Source: Euglena gracilis (Eukaryota > Euglenida > Euglenophyceae > Euglenales). From it: 64,000 nt of DNA. The DNA lies in NCBI GenBank assembly GCA_039621445.1, contig CP154957.1:1172504-1236503 (forward strand). The letters run 5' to 3'. The position numbers and the translations under genes were made by a program. Below, piece after piece: positions 52,564 through 60,847 of the stretch (position 1 is the first letter of the stretch; each line of letters starts with the position of its first letter). The notes under the pieces were generated by a model. The model did no database searches and had not been told where the DNA came from. It saw nothing but the letters and a program-made list of their open reading frames with translations.

Positions 52564-52621
52564 CCCCTGCCGATGGAAACTGCAGGGAAGTCATTTTTCT
52601 TCAAAAGAGAAGAAAAAGAAG
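52564..52621 (+). CDS. Possible alternative 3' exon of gene D
   Basis: Acceptor TTTCATTTCAG, phase 0, coding PLPMETAGKSFFFKREEKE, donor GTTAGA, phase 1, which matches the exon at 53174. Confidence 0.35.
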
Positions 52622-53173
52622 GTTAGAGAGCCAGTTGGCATTCAAGTTTGTTCAAAAGTCAAACACCTCATGAGCCCAAAAAACATTAGCTGAAGGTCGA
52701 AAAAAGCCATTAAAACAACAAGATTTGAGCAGCTGATTTCATCACAGATCTCCGCCCATATCGGGGTTTTTGCCCCCACAGTCTCTTCTCGTGATGGCTG
52801 AGGCTGATGGCTGAGGCTGCTTTTCTATCCCTTTCCTTTCGGCCTTTATATCCAAATTTTGGCACATTTGGTCGAACCCCCTCCCACCTTACAAACCCTA
52901 AAAACGTTTCCTTTTGGCGACTTTTGGCTTCCGCTGCGGCCTAGAAAAACTGCTTCTCCTTTTTTTATGATTCAAAAAGGGATGGAGGAGGCCTTGTTGT
53001 GTGTGTGTGTGTATTGGATCTGCTGTTGTGGTGGCCGGAATGGCGGGAAAAAAGTCGGGATTTCAATCGATTATCTTTATGGATTGATCCAAATAGGTCA
53101 TTAACTTAAGAAAATGCCTGCACAATGGCCTGTCAAAAAAAGGGGGGGGTCCACCCGGGGGTTGCCTCCGCAG

Positions 53174-53295
53174 CCAAGGCACGCAAGAAAAAATTGCACT
53201 TCAAAACTGCAAAAAAAGCCGACGGAAGAAAGCTTTCTTCGGGAACTTGTGGTGAAGTTGCGCCTCGCAAAGGATGCTGCTCCCTAATCCCCTAG
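53174..53295 (+). CDS. Possible alternative terminal exon of gene D, Lys-rich
   Basis: Acceptor GCCTCCGCAG, phase 1, coding KARKKKLHFKTAKKADGRKL, then VAPRKGCCSLIP and TAG (53293-53295). It could be an alternative tail of gene D or part of an unrecognised gene. Confidence 0.35.
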
Positions 53296-54379
53296 GGTCC
53301 AGGTCGCTTTTGCAGGGTCAAACGCAGCCCTTGCTCTGTGTCGTTTCCAAGGGCACTCTGAAGGGGCAGGTTGCCTGGGCAGACCAGTTGGCTGGCCAGC
53401 CTGCGGCCCAGTTTTATTTCTCCCGGGGGGGGGGCTCCCGGCCCGAATTTGGGCCCCCTCCGTCGTCCCGCGGCCCCCGCCCTGGCCTGTTTGCCGGATT
53501 CTTGCTCTACCTCCGAATTTTTTTTTTGGGACAGGTCAAAAATGCATTTTGGGGTGCTAAACCCCCAAATAGCCTGGCGGGGGCCTTGCTCCTGGCCATG
53601 GCCAAATAACTTTGAGTGGTGAGGGTAAAAAAAAATGGTTCCAGTAACTTGGAACCCCACTTTTTGGGTAAAATTACTTTACTACGCTAAAAAAAAAGGG
53701 CCCAAAAAAACTGGCTTTTTAGACATTTTCGGGACCCTCCAGGTCCAGGCCATACAATTGCTTACCGACCCCCGGGGGAGGGAGGGGGGTCACTCCACTT
53801 TTTCAAAAAAAACCAGCCAGTAACTACCCCCCCCCGGGGGGGTCAGCCACTCAGAAAAAAGGCCACTTCCCAGTCACTTAACGCCATTTTAGGCCCAAAA
53901 ATTTTTTCCGGCACCTTCGCAATTGCCTGGTCCAGCTCCCCCAGGGTTCGAACCATCCCCCAGCTTGACCGACACCCATCAGCCCTGCCTAGGGGGTACT
54001 TGTTCGCTGCACGGCCTCCAACGAAAATTTTCTAAGTCGGAACTTTTAGGGTTATTAAAGGAGTAGGGTTAGGTGCGCACATGGCCACGTTGCGCAACAT
54101 GGCCATGTGCGCACCTAACCCTACACCTTCAATTAACCCCATAAGAGACTGGAGGTCGTGCAGCGAACAAGTGCCGCCTTGGGAACCTGTGCTGGGATGA
54201 CTGGAAAATCTTTTTATGCTCCCCTGCCTACAAGGGACTTTGTTTCCAATTCACAAAGGTTTTCCCACCTGTCCCTGGCTCTCCATCTCCACTCCTGGAT
54301 ACCAAAATAAATTTCTTTTTTACTGGAAAGGTGAGCACTGAAGGCTTTTGAGGGACAAGGCGAGCAGTCCACAAACCTC
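53296..54379. other. Convergent intergenic region D / RPS17
   Basis: Holds GC-tract repeats and the fold-back element at 53996-54172. No gene seen. Confidence 0.5.
53996..54172. mobile_element. Fold-back element with TTAGGG-like core
   Basis: Outer arms ACTTGTTCGCTGCACGGCCT (53998 on) and GGAGGTCGTGCAGCGAACAA (54151 on) are inverted repeats. Inner arms contain AGTAGGGTTAGGTGCGCACA / GCGCACCTAACCCTACACC. Confidence 0.7.
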
Positions 54380-54943
54380 TTACGAGCGGCCCTTCCCACC
54401 TTTGCCCCCTTGCTGCTGTGGGCATGCTTCCATTCAGCAAAAAAAGGAAGGTTAATTTCAAATGGAAACATGGTTGCTGAGTGGCTTGGGGAAGCTGGAC
54501 CTGCACCTTCTTCAGGTGGGAAATGTTTGCCATGTCCATGGCTGCCAACATGGCAAGTGTGTCCTCATCGACCTCAACACCTTGGTCCATGATCTGCTGG
54601 TCAACTTGGGAGACCTCAGGTGCGAAATCCATGCGCTTCTCGCGTTCCTCCTCCTGCAGCTTCAGGGAAATACCACGTACTGGTCCACGTGCAGACACAG
54701 GGGTGCATTGGTTTCAACATTTAAACAACACTGCGCTGGAGTCCTGAAGCACCTCTGTTTAATACGTTTCATCAGTTTTGTTGTGAAGCCAGCAATTTTG
54801 TTTCGCAGCCGGGTGGAGGGAACAATTGCAATTTCACAGATGACCTTCTTGTTGGTCTGGAAGTCCTGAGTCAACTTCTGAAAGTACTTCTCAATGATAA
54901 CCTTAGAGGCCCTCTTGACTGTCTTTGTGCGCACTCGCCCCAT
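54380..54943 (-). CDS. RPS17: 40S ribosomal protein eS17 (RPS17)
   Basis: Minus-strand gene of three exons: 54943-54757, 54688-54474 and 54409-54380 (stop TAA), 143 residues. The start reads [20 protein letters not shown], then the family blocks [30 protein letters not shown] and [10 protein letters not shown], ending [11 protein letters not shown]. eS17 proteins are about 130-145 residues, so the gene looks intact. It is a component of the small ribosomal subunit in the cytosol. Both introns (68 and 64 nt) lack GT...AG; removing them restores the family sequence exactly. Each has near-perfect complementary sequence close to its ends, as in euglenid nonconventional introns. A CTTCAG acceptor (plus-strand 54965-54970) lies 21 nt before the ATG. 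The gene is convergent with gene D. Confidence 0.95.
54410..54473 (-). other. Nonconventional intron 2 of RPS17
   Basis: 64 nt, flanked by the direct repeat CAGCAA, so the exact cut is ambiguous over six bases. Arms 54461-54472 and 54423-54434 (minus CATGTTTCCATT / AATGGAAGCATG) pair over 12 bp with one G-U. Removal yields the Gly/Lys-rich C-terminus and TAA. Confidence 0.8.
54689..54756 (-). other. Nonconventional intron 1 of RPS17
   Basis: 68 nt; the minus strand reads AAAC|AGAGG...CTGCAC|GTGG, giving the family sequence RIKRGPVRG. The ends are AG...AC (or shifted by one or two bases). Arms at plus 749-758 and 697-706 of the 54-kb block (GCACCTCTGT / ACAGGGGTGC) pair at 9 of 10 positions. 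Confidence 0.85.
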
Positions 54944-54964
54944 TTTCTCAAAGCACGGATGCTC

Positions 54965-54985
54965 CTGAAGTGGAGTGAGACTCAA
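54965..54985 (-). promoter_or_regulatory. Candidate trans-splice acceptor, RPS17
   Basis: The minus strand reads a pyrimidine-rich tract then CACTTCAG, 21 nt before the RPS17 ATG. Confidence 0.45.
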
Positions 54986-55611
54986 CAAGTCAAAGGCGAG
55001 AAAATTAGAAGTTGTTGCGAATTTTTCAAGTCCCTTCCATCTTCAGTTTCAAACAGTCACAACCAAAATTTTTCGGCAAAAAACCTCGCTCATACCCTGA
55101 ACCCTTATTTTCATTTTTCAGAAAGTATCAAAATCTCAAATCTCAAATCAAAATCTCACCAGAATTAAGGTTATTAATGGGCCAAACTGGATTTCCGGAT
55201 CAATTGCCCAATCCATACTCCATCCCCTTCTCAACGAGCCATTGCAGAACTTCCTAATTTACTACTGCATAACCTTATCTAGTCAGCAAGAAGTGATGTA
55301 CATCATCCTTCTCACCAAAAAGTCGAAGACATGGAACAAGGACTGATGGGCAAAGCACCTGTCTTCATATTCAAGGAACATGCAGGCCCCCACGGCTCCC
55401 CCACTACGGACACTTTGTTGCAAAATATCTCACCCACCATGAACTTCGGCCGCACGAATCCAAGAGTGGAGGCTCAGGTAGCAGATCAGGCGAAAAAAAA
55501 AATCTAGTCAAGGAGAGCCTCGCTTATTTTCCACTAACCTCTGTGCCGGTCACCAAACACCTCCCTTGTACACAACCTCAGTATAGCTACCGCTGGCCTG
55601 TGAGCGCACAG

Positions 55612-55718
55612 GAAGTCACGTGGAGTTTCTCCTTGTGGCGAGGGCCAAAAGAAACGTTTCCCTGGGCCCGGGGCACGGTTTGGGTGCAGCTGTGCTACCC
55701 GCCGTGAGTTTACCAAAG
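55612..55718 (-). CDS. Possible exon downstream of gene E
   Basis: On the minus strand a TTTTTTTCACAG acceptor leads into an open GC3-rich frame (FGKLTAGSTAAPKP, then ETFLLALATRR) with a possible GTGACT donor. No partner exon was found. Confidence 0.2.
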
Positions 55719-55804
55719 CTGTGAAAAAAATAATTAGTCATAACTTTCTAGTTCGGGTTTTCACCCCTAACTTTAAATAGTGTCTATTTTTTTTACGTTG
55801 CATA

Positions 55805-55852
55805 TCATGTCGGACAAGTGAAAGTTCCTGCGTCGTTGGGGCTTATGTCAGC
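55805..55852 (-). CDS. Gene E last exon
   Basis: Coding ADISPNDAGTFTCPT and TGA, after a 40-nt intron made almost only of G tracts and TCAC. Confidence 0.45.
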   Translation of the reverse strand, partial: ADISPNDAGTFTCPT

Positions 55853-58513
55853 CCTGAGGGGGTGCTTCCCCCGTGACCCCCCCCCCCGTGACCCGAGAAT
55901 TGAGCCTTCGATTTTCATACAATGCAGCAACCTTCATCACTTCAACCTTTCTTTTCATTCATCATTTCAGCCTGCTTTTTGATGTAGGTGGCGATTTTGG
56001 TCGCTTTTCATCTTTTTTCTGGTTGAAACCATCGAAAATTTGCCTTGACATTTGACATGGTCAAAAAAATGGAAAGAAATGCCAAGATTTGAGGTGAAAA
56101 AATTTTCGACCCAAACAATGGCGCTTTTTTGGTATGAATTTGACAAAATATGTCCCATTGGCAAAAGGGGAGATTGCGCAAGTAGGAAAGAATTTCATAG
56201 CAAAAAGGGGGGAGGGGAAACATGAAATTTTTGTGGAAGAAACCCCCCCCCAAAAAAAACAGAAAAGAATTGTCCTCACCCCACCTTCCATTTGGACAAC
56301 CAAACCCCTTTTTGCCCCCAACGACCAACGCACCTTCACACCCAAAAGTGGCCAAAGTCTTGTGGTGAACTTCACCGCCGAAAGCCCCCCCCCCCCTCCC
56401 CCCGGTGAACGTTCACTGGTGAAGTTCACCGGGGGGTCCGCAGCCCCCCCCCCCTGTACTGCCTAACCTCCTCTGGATCTTCTGACCATAAACCTCTTTC
56501 TTTCAGGGCTGACGCTCGTGCTGCGAGATCTGTGGCCAACTCCACTGTCAGGGGGTGTCGTCCCCGTGACCCCCCCCCCGTGACCCCCCCCGTGACCCCC
56601 CCGTGACCCGGATTTGAACACCCCCCGATTTTGGGGTCCGCAAACGCACGTGCTTCAATCACAACTGCTTTCAGTATTTTTTTTTCAAATGTCGCGGAAG
56701 CCGGAAACATTGAAGAGGAGGCCATATCCCCCCCGTGACCCCCCCCGTGACCCCCCCCGTGACCCCCCCGTGACCCGGCCCACCCCCTCAAAGTTTCGAC
56801 TGTAACAATACTGGTGACGTCTTCTTCTGCCAGCTTCCTTCTTCTCTTGCCTCAACTGACGATGACGCTCAGGGGGTGGTGCGGCCACAGGGGGGTCACG
56901 GGGGGTTGGAGGTAGTCGGGAGGCAGCATCCATGATGTTGCATCCCATCACGAGAAGGGCGTCACGCATCCTAAAATCGGTAATTTCCAGGTCCAAAAAG
57001 TGGTCATTTTTGGCCATTTTCGGGCCATTTTTGAGCAAAAAAAATGCTTTTTGGTCCGAAAGTGGTCATTTTTGGGTGATTTTTATGTCCGAAATTGGTC
57101 ATTTTTTGAAAGGGAGTTTTGTTGGGATTTTCTTGACCGTCACATTTTTTTGGGGGTGCATTTTGGGCCATTTTTGGCAAAATTACGTTTTGGGTGTGGA
57201 AATGCAGAAATTTTGGAACTTTTTTTTAAGGGATGTTTTTGCTGTTGGACATTGCTACCGTCTCGCCGCCCTTTGGGCGGCCAAAGACGTCCTGAACTCA
57301 TGGGCCAGAGGGGGCGAAAATCTCAGCAACAGGAAAACATGCATCTTGACTTGGCTTCCAAAGCTCATTTTTTTCAAGAGCACACCATTTTTGTTGACAA
57401 GTTTGGCTCTTTTTGGGGAAGGGTTTTGGAAAGTTGCATAATCCAATATACCATGCCACCTCCCCGAGCTGTTCCCGTCCCTAGGACCCTTTGGGGGAGC
57501 ACGCCGTCGGCCAGCCGTCGGCCAGCCGTGTGACTCACAGGAAAATGGCCCAAGCCACAGCCTTGCAATGCAGAAACAATTTCGCCGCCAATCTCCCTTC
57601 AAGGTCATGTTCATCGTTGGTGGAGGCTGCATTTTTGCCCATTTGAAGTCATTTTTCGTCAATTTTTGTCAATTTTGCCAATTTTTGGACTTTTTTGACC
57701 AATTCCGACCATTTCAGCCTTTTTTTTTGGATCATTCTACAGTCATTGTGAAGGTTGACCAAATTTTCGGCCCAAATTTTTGTGCCCAACATCGGGGGAA
57801 AATTTGGCCAAAATGCCACTTTTGGCATTTTCTGGGCAAAAATTTGTAGTGCTTTGCCAGGGAGCCCCCCCACAGGACTCAGGACAAAGCCGGTGAGGGG
57901 GGGGTCTTTCTTGATATGGAAACCGTGTTTGGGCCGATTACCTCCGAAAAGGTGTCTTCCAGCCGATGTGTCTTCAAACCAAAAACCGGAACGACGGGCG
58001 AACACCGAAAAGGGCTGGAAATTTTTCAAAAAAATTTTGGCCCCCCAACATGTGAACATGTCAGTCAACATGTCCAATTCAGTTCGGAAGTGAACAGGGG
58101 GTCCCAGCCACCCCGCCCCCCCCCCCCGTGCACCTGGGCTCCCTTTGGTGGGGTTCCCTCACCAGCCCTGACTTCCTCGCGAGAAGGGGTAGGGACCAAA
58201 AATGCTCCCTCAGAACGAAGAAGCAACTATTTCGGTTCATCCGTGGTTCGCAGACCCTTGTTTGGATTGTCTTCTGTGCGTTCCACGGATGTTCGATTGA
58301 TTGACAGAAATTACCGATTGACAGGTGCAAAGAGAAATTACACCGAAAATGGGTCCGTTTGACGATGGCTTTTTGTGTGCTTAAAATGACGATTCTATCC
58401 CTACTTTGATACCAGGCCCGGGGACGAAGGGGGTGGCCGGGATCCGTTAGCACTGTACTTCCCGCCGGCAATTGTTGGAAGGCTTCATTTATTGCTGGAC
58501 CCACAATCGGCAT
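55805..58513 (-). CDS. Gene E: unidentified 205-residue protein
   Basis: Seven exons on the minus strand: 58513-58405, 57626-57539, 56970-56788, 56684-56633, 56551-56468, 55946-55893 and 55852-55805 (TGA). The total is divisible by three and no internal stop occurs. It starts MPIVGPAINEAFQQLPAGST; then DEHDLEGRLAAKLFLHCKAV, MRDALLVMGCNIMDAA (faintly UBA-like), the basic RQEKKEAGRRRRHQ, KKILKAVVIEARAFADPLTV, ARASALKERGLWSEDPEE and an end at GTFTCPT. Introns 1, 2 and 5 are GT...AG with matching phases. Introns 3, 4 and 6 are nonconventional, flanked by in-frame direct repeats (TTTGA, ACCCC, a G run) and filled with G-tract/TCAC repeats. I do not recognise the family. The 5' end is the weakest part, since another ATG lies just upstream out of frame. 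Confidence 0.55.
55893..55946 (-). CDS. Gene E exon 6
   Basis: Acceptor AAGAAAG, phase 0, coding VEVMKVAALYENRRLNSR. Confidence 0.5.
56468..56551 (-). CDS. Gene E exon 5
   Basis: 28 codons, LTVELATDLAARASALKERG, then LWSEDPEE. Donor GTTAGG is also the first base run of a repeated short element. Confidence 0.6.
56560..56780. repeat. GTGACCCCCC arrays (G-rich on minus strand)
   Basis: Tandem GTGACCCCCC units inside introns 3 and 4 of gene E; also 55860-55895. The variant GCGACCCCCC occurs at 59604-59640 and 59838-59885. Confidence 0.85.
56633..56684 (-). CDS. Gene E exon 4
   Basis: Bounded by nonconventional introns; coding EKKILKAVVIEARAFADP in frame with both neighbours. Confidence 0.55.
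56788..56970 (-). CDS. Gene E exon 3
   Basis: Acceptor GATTTTAG, phase 2, coding MRDALLVMGCNIMDAASRLP, a Pro-rich stretch, then RQEKKEAGRRRRHQYCYS. Ends in the direct repeat TTTGA at a nonconventional intron. Confidence 0.6.
57539..57626 (-). CDS. Gene E exon 2
   Basis: Acceptor AAATGCAG, phase 1, coding STNDEHDLEGRLAAKLFLHC, then KAVAWAIF. Consensus donor GTGAGT leaves phase 2. Confidence 0.6.
58405..58513 (-). CDS. Gene E exon 1
   Basis: ATG at 58513, coding MPIVGPAINEAFQQLPAGST, then DPGHPLRPRAWYQ. Donor GTAGGG, phase 1. An AG 25 nt before the ATG could accept a spliced leader. Confidence 0.45.
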
Positions 58514-60725
58514 TTTTCAGCATTCAGTGTTACCCCTAGGCCGTCACGCAGCAAAGTCCTGACTGCCCTGTGGAATCTGCTGCTGTTCTTATTCTCCCTG
58601 CCACTGCAGGGGAACTGCTTCTGTGAACTGGACTTCTCCTCTCTCTGGAGATCAGGCAGTAGACTTTGGTCATTTTGACCCCCCCCCCTATGGTGAAGTT
58701 CACCGTTTGAAAGTTCACCGGGGGCTCCCCCCCTCTGCCTAACCCATCGGTAAACTTCACCAGTGAACTTCACCAAGAGAGCACTTTTTGACCAAAAATG
58801 GCCCAAAAATGACATTTTGGGCAAGTTTTCGGAAATTTCGATAAAATTCCATGATGCATGAACCTCTAAATGACCATTTTGAGAGGAAAGGAGCAAAATT
58901 TCACCCATGAAAATTTCACCCCCAACCATCAAAACACCCAAAAGTTTTGTGACAAGAACTGTGTTTGGGCCAAGTGTAGGGGAAGCTTGGGGGCGGGGAC
59001 TGCGGCGCCTTCGGCGCCACGGTCCCCGCCCCCAGGCCCCCCTAAAACCTTGGCCCAAAACACTGTGTTATTTGCCACACAGAATTCGAATGACTAAAAA
59101 ATGCTCAGCAGCTGGTGTCCCACTGGCAAAATTTACCTAATAATGGACGAAAAAAGGCTCAAATATTGTGTGAAATGGTTTCAAGTGACTCAAAATTGTA
59201 GCCCCTCTTGCAGAATTCGAAACATAATTCAAAACGAATATCCGAAATTAAGATTTGGCACCCAACATGAAGCATTTGCACACCAAATTTTGGCATTAGG
59301 TGCTGAAATTAAGCAATTTTCACCCCGAAATATACATTTGCCACTCATGCCAGCCAAAATTGTGCATTTTCCACACGAAAATGGGATTTTACACCCAAAA
59401 TTAGGCATTTACCACTCAAAATTAGGAATTTACACATGAAATAGGAATTTCCTCCTCAAAATTAGGAATTTGCCTCTCAAAATTCGGAACTGGCACGCCA
59501 AATTAGGCATTTGCCACCCATATGAGATCGACAACCTGACCCGGCTTCCGTCACGCCGTCGGCCAGCCGTGTGCTCCCCCTTTGCTGCCCAATGGGGGTG
59601 TATCCCCCGCGACCCCCCCCGCGACCCCCCCGCGACCCACACATGGAGGGTTTCCACATCCCAGTAGGAGCCAAAAAGTGGCACCTAATTCCTGATTTGC
59701 ACTCAAATTAGGAATCAAAATTGCCAAAAATGTGTGACAAATTCCTAATTGGACCCAAAAGTTCTAAAAATAGGTTCCATGTGACGTTGTATGAAAGGTC
59801 ACACTTGTCACGCGTGACCCGTCAAAACATCCACGTTCCCCCCGCGACCCCCCCCCCGCGACCCCCCTGCGACCCCCCCCCGCGACTCATACACCCCCAA
59901 TGGGAACAGCTTGGGGAGGGGAACAGCCAGGGGGGGGACCTTTTCCCTGCAAAAGCTGCCCCACACCCTCAACCCAAAAGTCATTTTCAGTAAATATTTG
60001 TTTGTTTTGCAAAAATATTGAGTTTTCCACAGGACTCATTCCATAAAAAATCCATAAATTTCCCAGTCTGGACGCATTTCTCATGTTTCTGTCCAAAAAA
60101 GTGCCCCACCACTGAGCTGTTCCCATCCCCTCCATGGGAATAGCTCGGGGGAGGGAATAGCTTGGGGAGGGGGCATGGTATCCAATATGCCAAGGCTTTC
60201 TCTTGCCCCCCCCCCCCCGATGGTGTCCCCCCTCGATGGTGTCCATACCCACCTGGAGCCGGGTATGGGACACTATTGGGAGGGGGGGCATGGTACCGTC
60301 AGCCGCCCTTCGGGCGACAATATTTTTTTTGTTGGAGTGTTTGAACATATTGCTTTGTCAGAAACAATGAAAAAAAAATTTTCCACCAGGTCTGCAAACT
60401 GCTCCCCACATGTGGCCCAAACTTGTCCGAAAATGTGGCCCCAAATTGGCCCCAAGATGTGGGCCCCAGGCCAACTTTTCCACATTGAAAAAATAGTTGG
60501 TCCTCAAGTTGTAATAAAACTGGTACGGGGTCCAAAACTGAAAAACTTTTTAAACCCCCCCCTCATTTAGAACGACCCCCCTCTGATAACGAACCCCCCC
60601 ATTTATAACGACCCATCCTGGAATTTCCACCAAAGAAAGAAATATAACGACCCATGGTTGACAAAGAGCAGAAAGCACGGGTCAGATGATGCATCTCACG
60701 TAAGAGCGTCCAGGCTCACCAGTGT
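58514..60725. other. Repeat-rich region between genes E and F
   Basis: Copies of the intron-related elements of gene E, a GC-rich hairpin element near 58960-59075, degenerate 'AAATTAGGAATTT' repeats at 59210-59760, and GCGACCCCCC arrays. A possible minus-strand frame at 58489-58660 (LLRDGLGVTLNAEKCRLW) is not supported by splice sites. Confidence 0.45.
58960..59075. repeat. GC-rich hairpin element
   Basis: GGGGGCGGGGACTGCGGCGCC / GGCGCCACGGTCCCCGCCCCC form a long hairpin, flanked by GGGCCAAG... / CTTGGCCC arms. A relative lies at 61885-61990 and a half-copy at 61395-61460. Confidence 0.7.
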
Positions 60726-60847
60726 TTACTTGAAGTATGAGCGGATCGACCGCTGCTTGGACGGGGGCGTGGTCAGGGTGGGCGGAGGAGCATAGCCTAC
60801 AGAGTACCCTTGCACATCCTCATCAAACTTCTTTACAACGTCATCAA
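60726..60847 (-). CDS. Gene F terminal exon with PIP-box-like C-terminus
   Basis: On the minus strand, acceptor TCACACCTCAG (AG opposite 60848-60849), phase 1, 39 codons and TAA: DDVVKKFDEDVQGYSVGYAP, then TPPSKQRSIRSYFK. QRSIRSYF fits the PCNA-interacting peptide Q-x-x-I-x-x-[YF]-F at the extreme C-terminus, as in many replication and repair proteins. Upstream exons at higher coordinates were not resolved, so the protein is not identified. The frame is open back to an ATG at 60874, so a small intronless protein of 48 residues is an alternative. Confidence 0.5.

Noticed and set aside
57568-57640. Plus-strand frame KVMFIVGGGC resembling Sec1-family or flavoprotein starts
   Set aside because: The same bases read as a spliced minus-strand exon with TGCAG acceptor, GTGAGT donor and matching phases on both sides.
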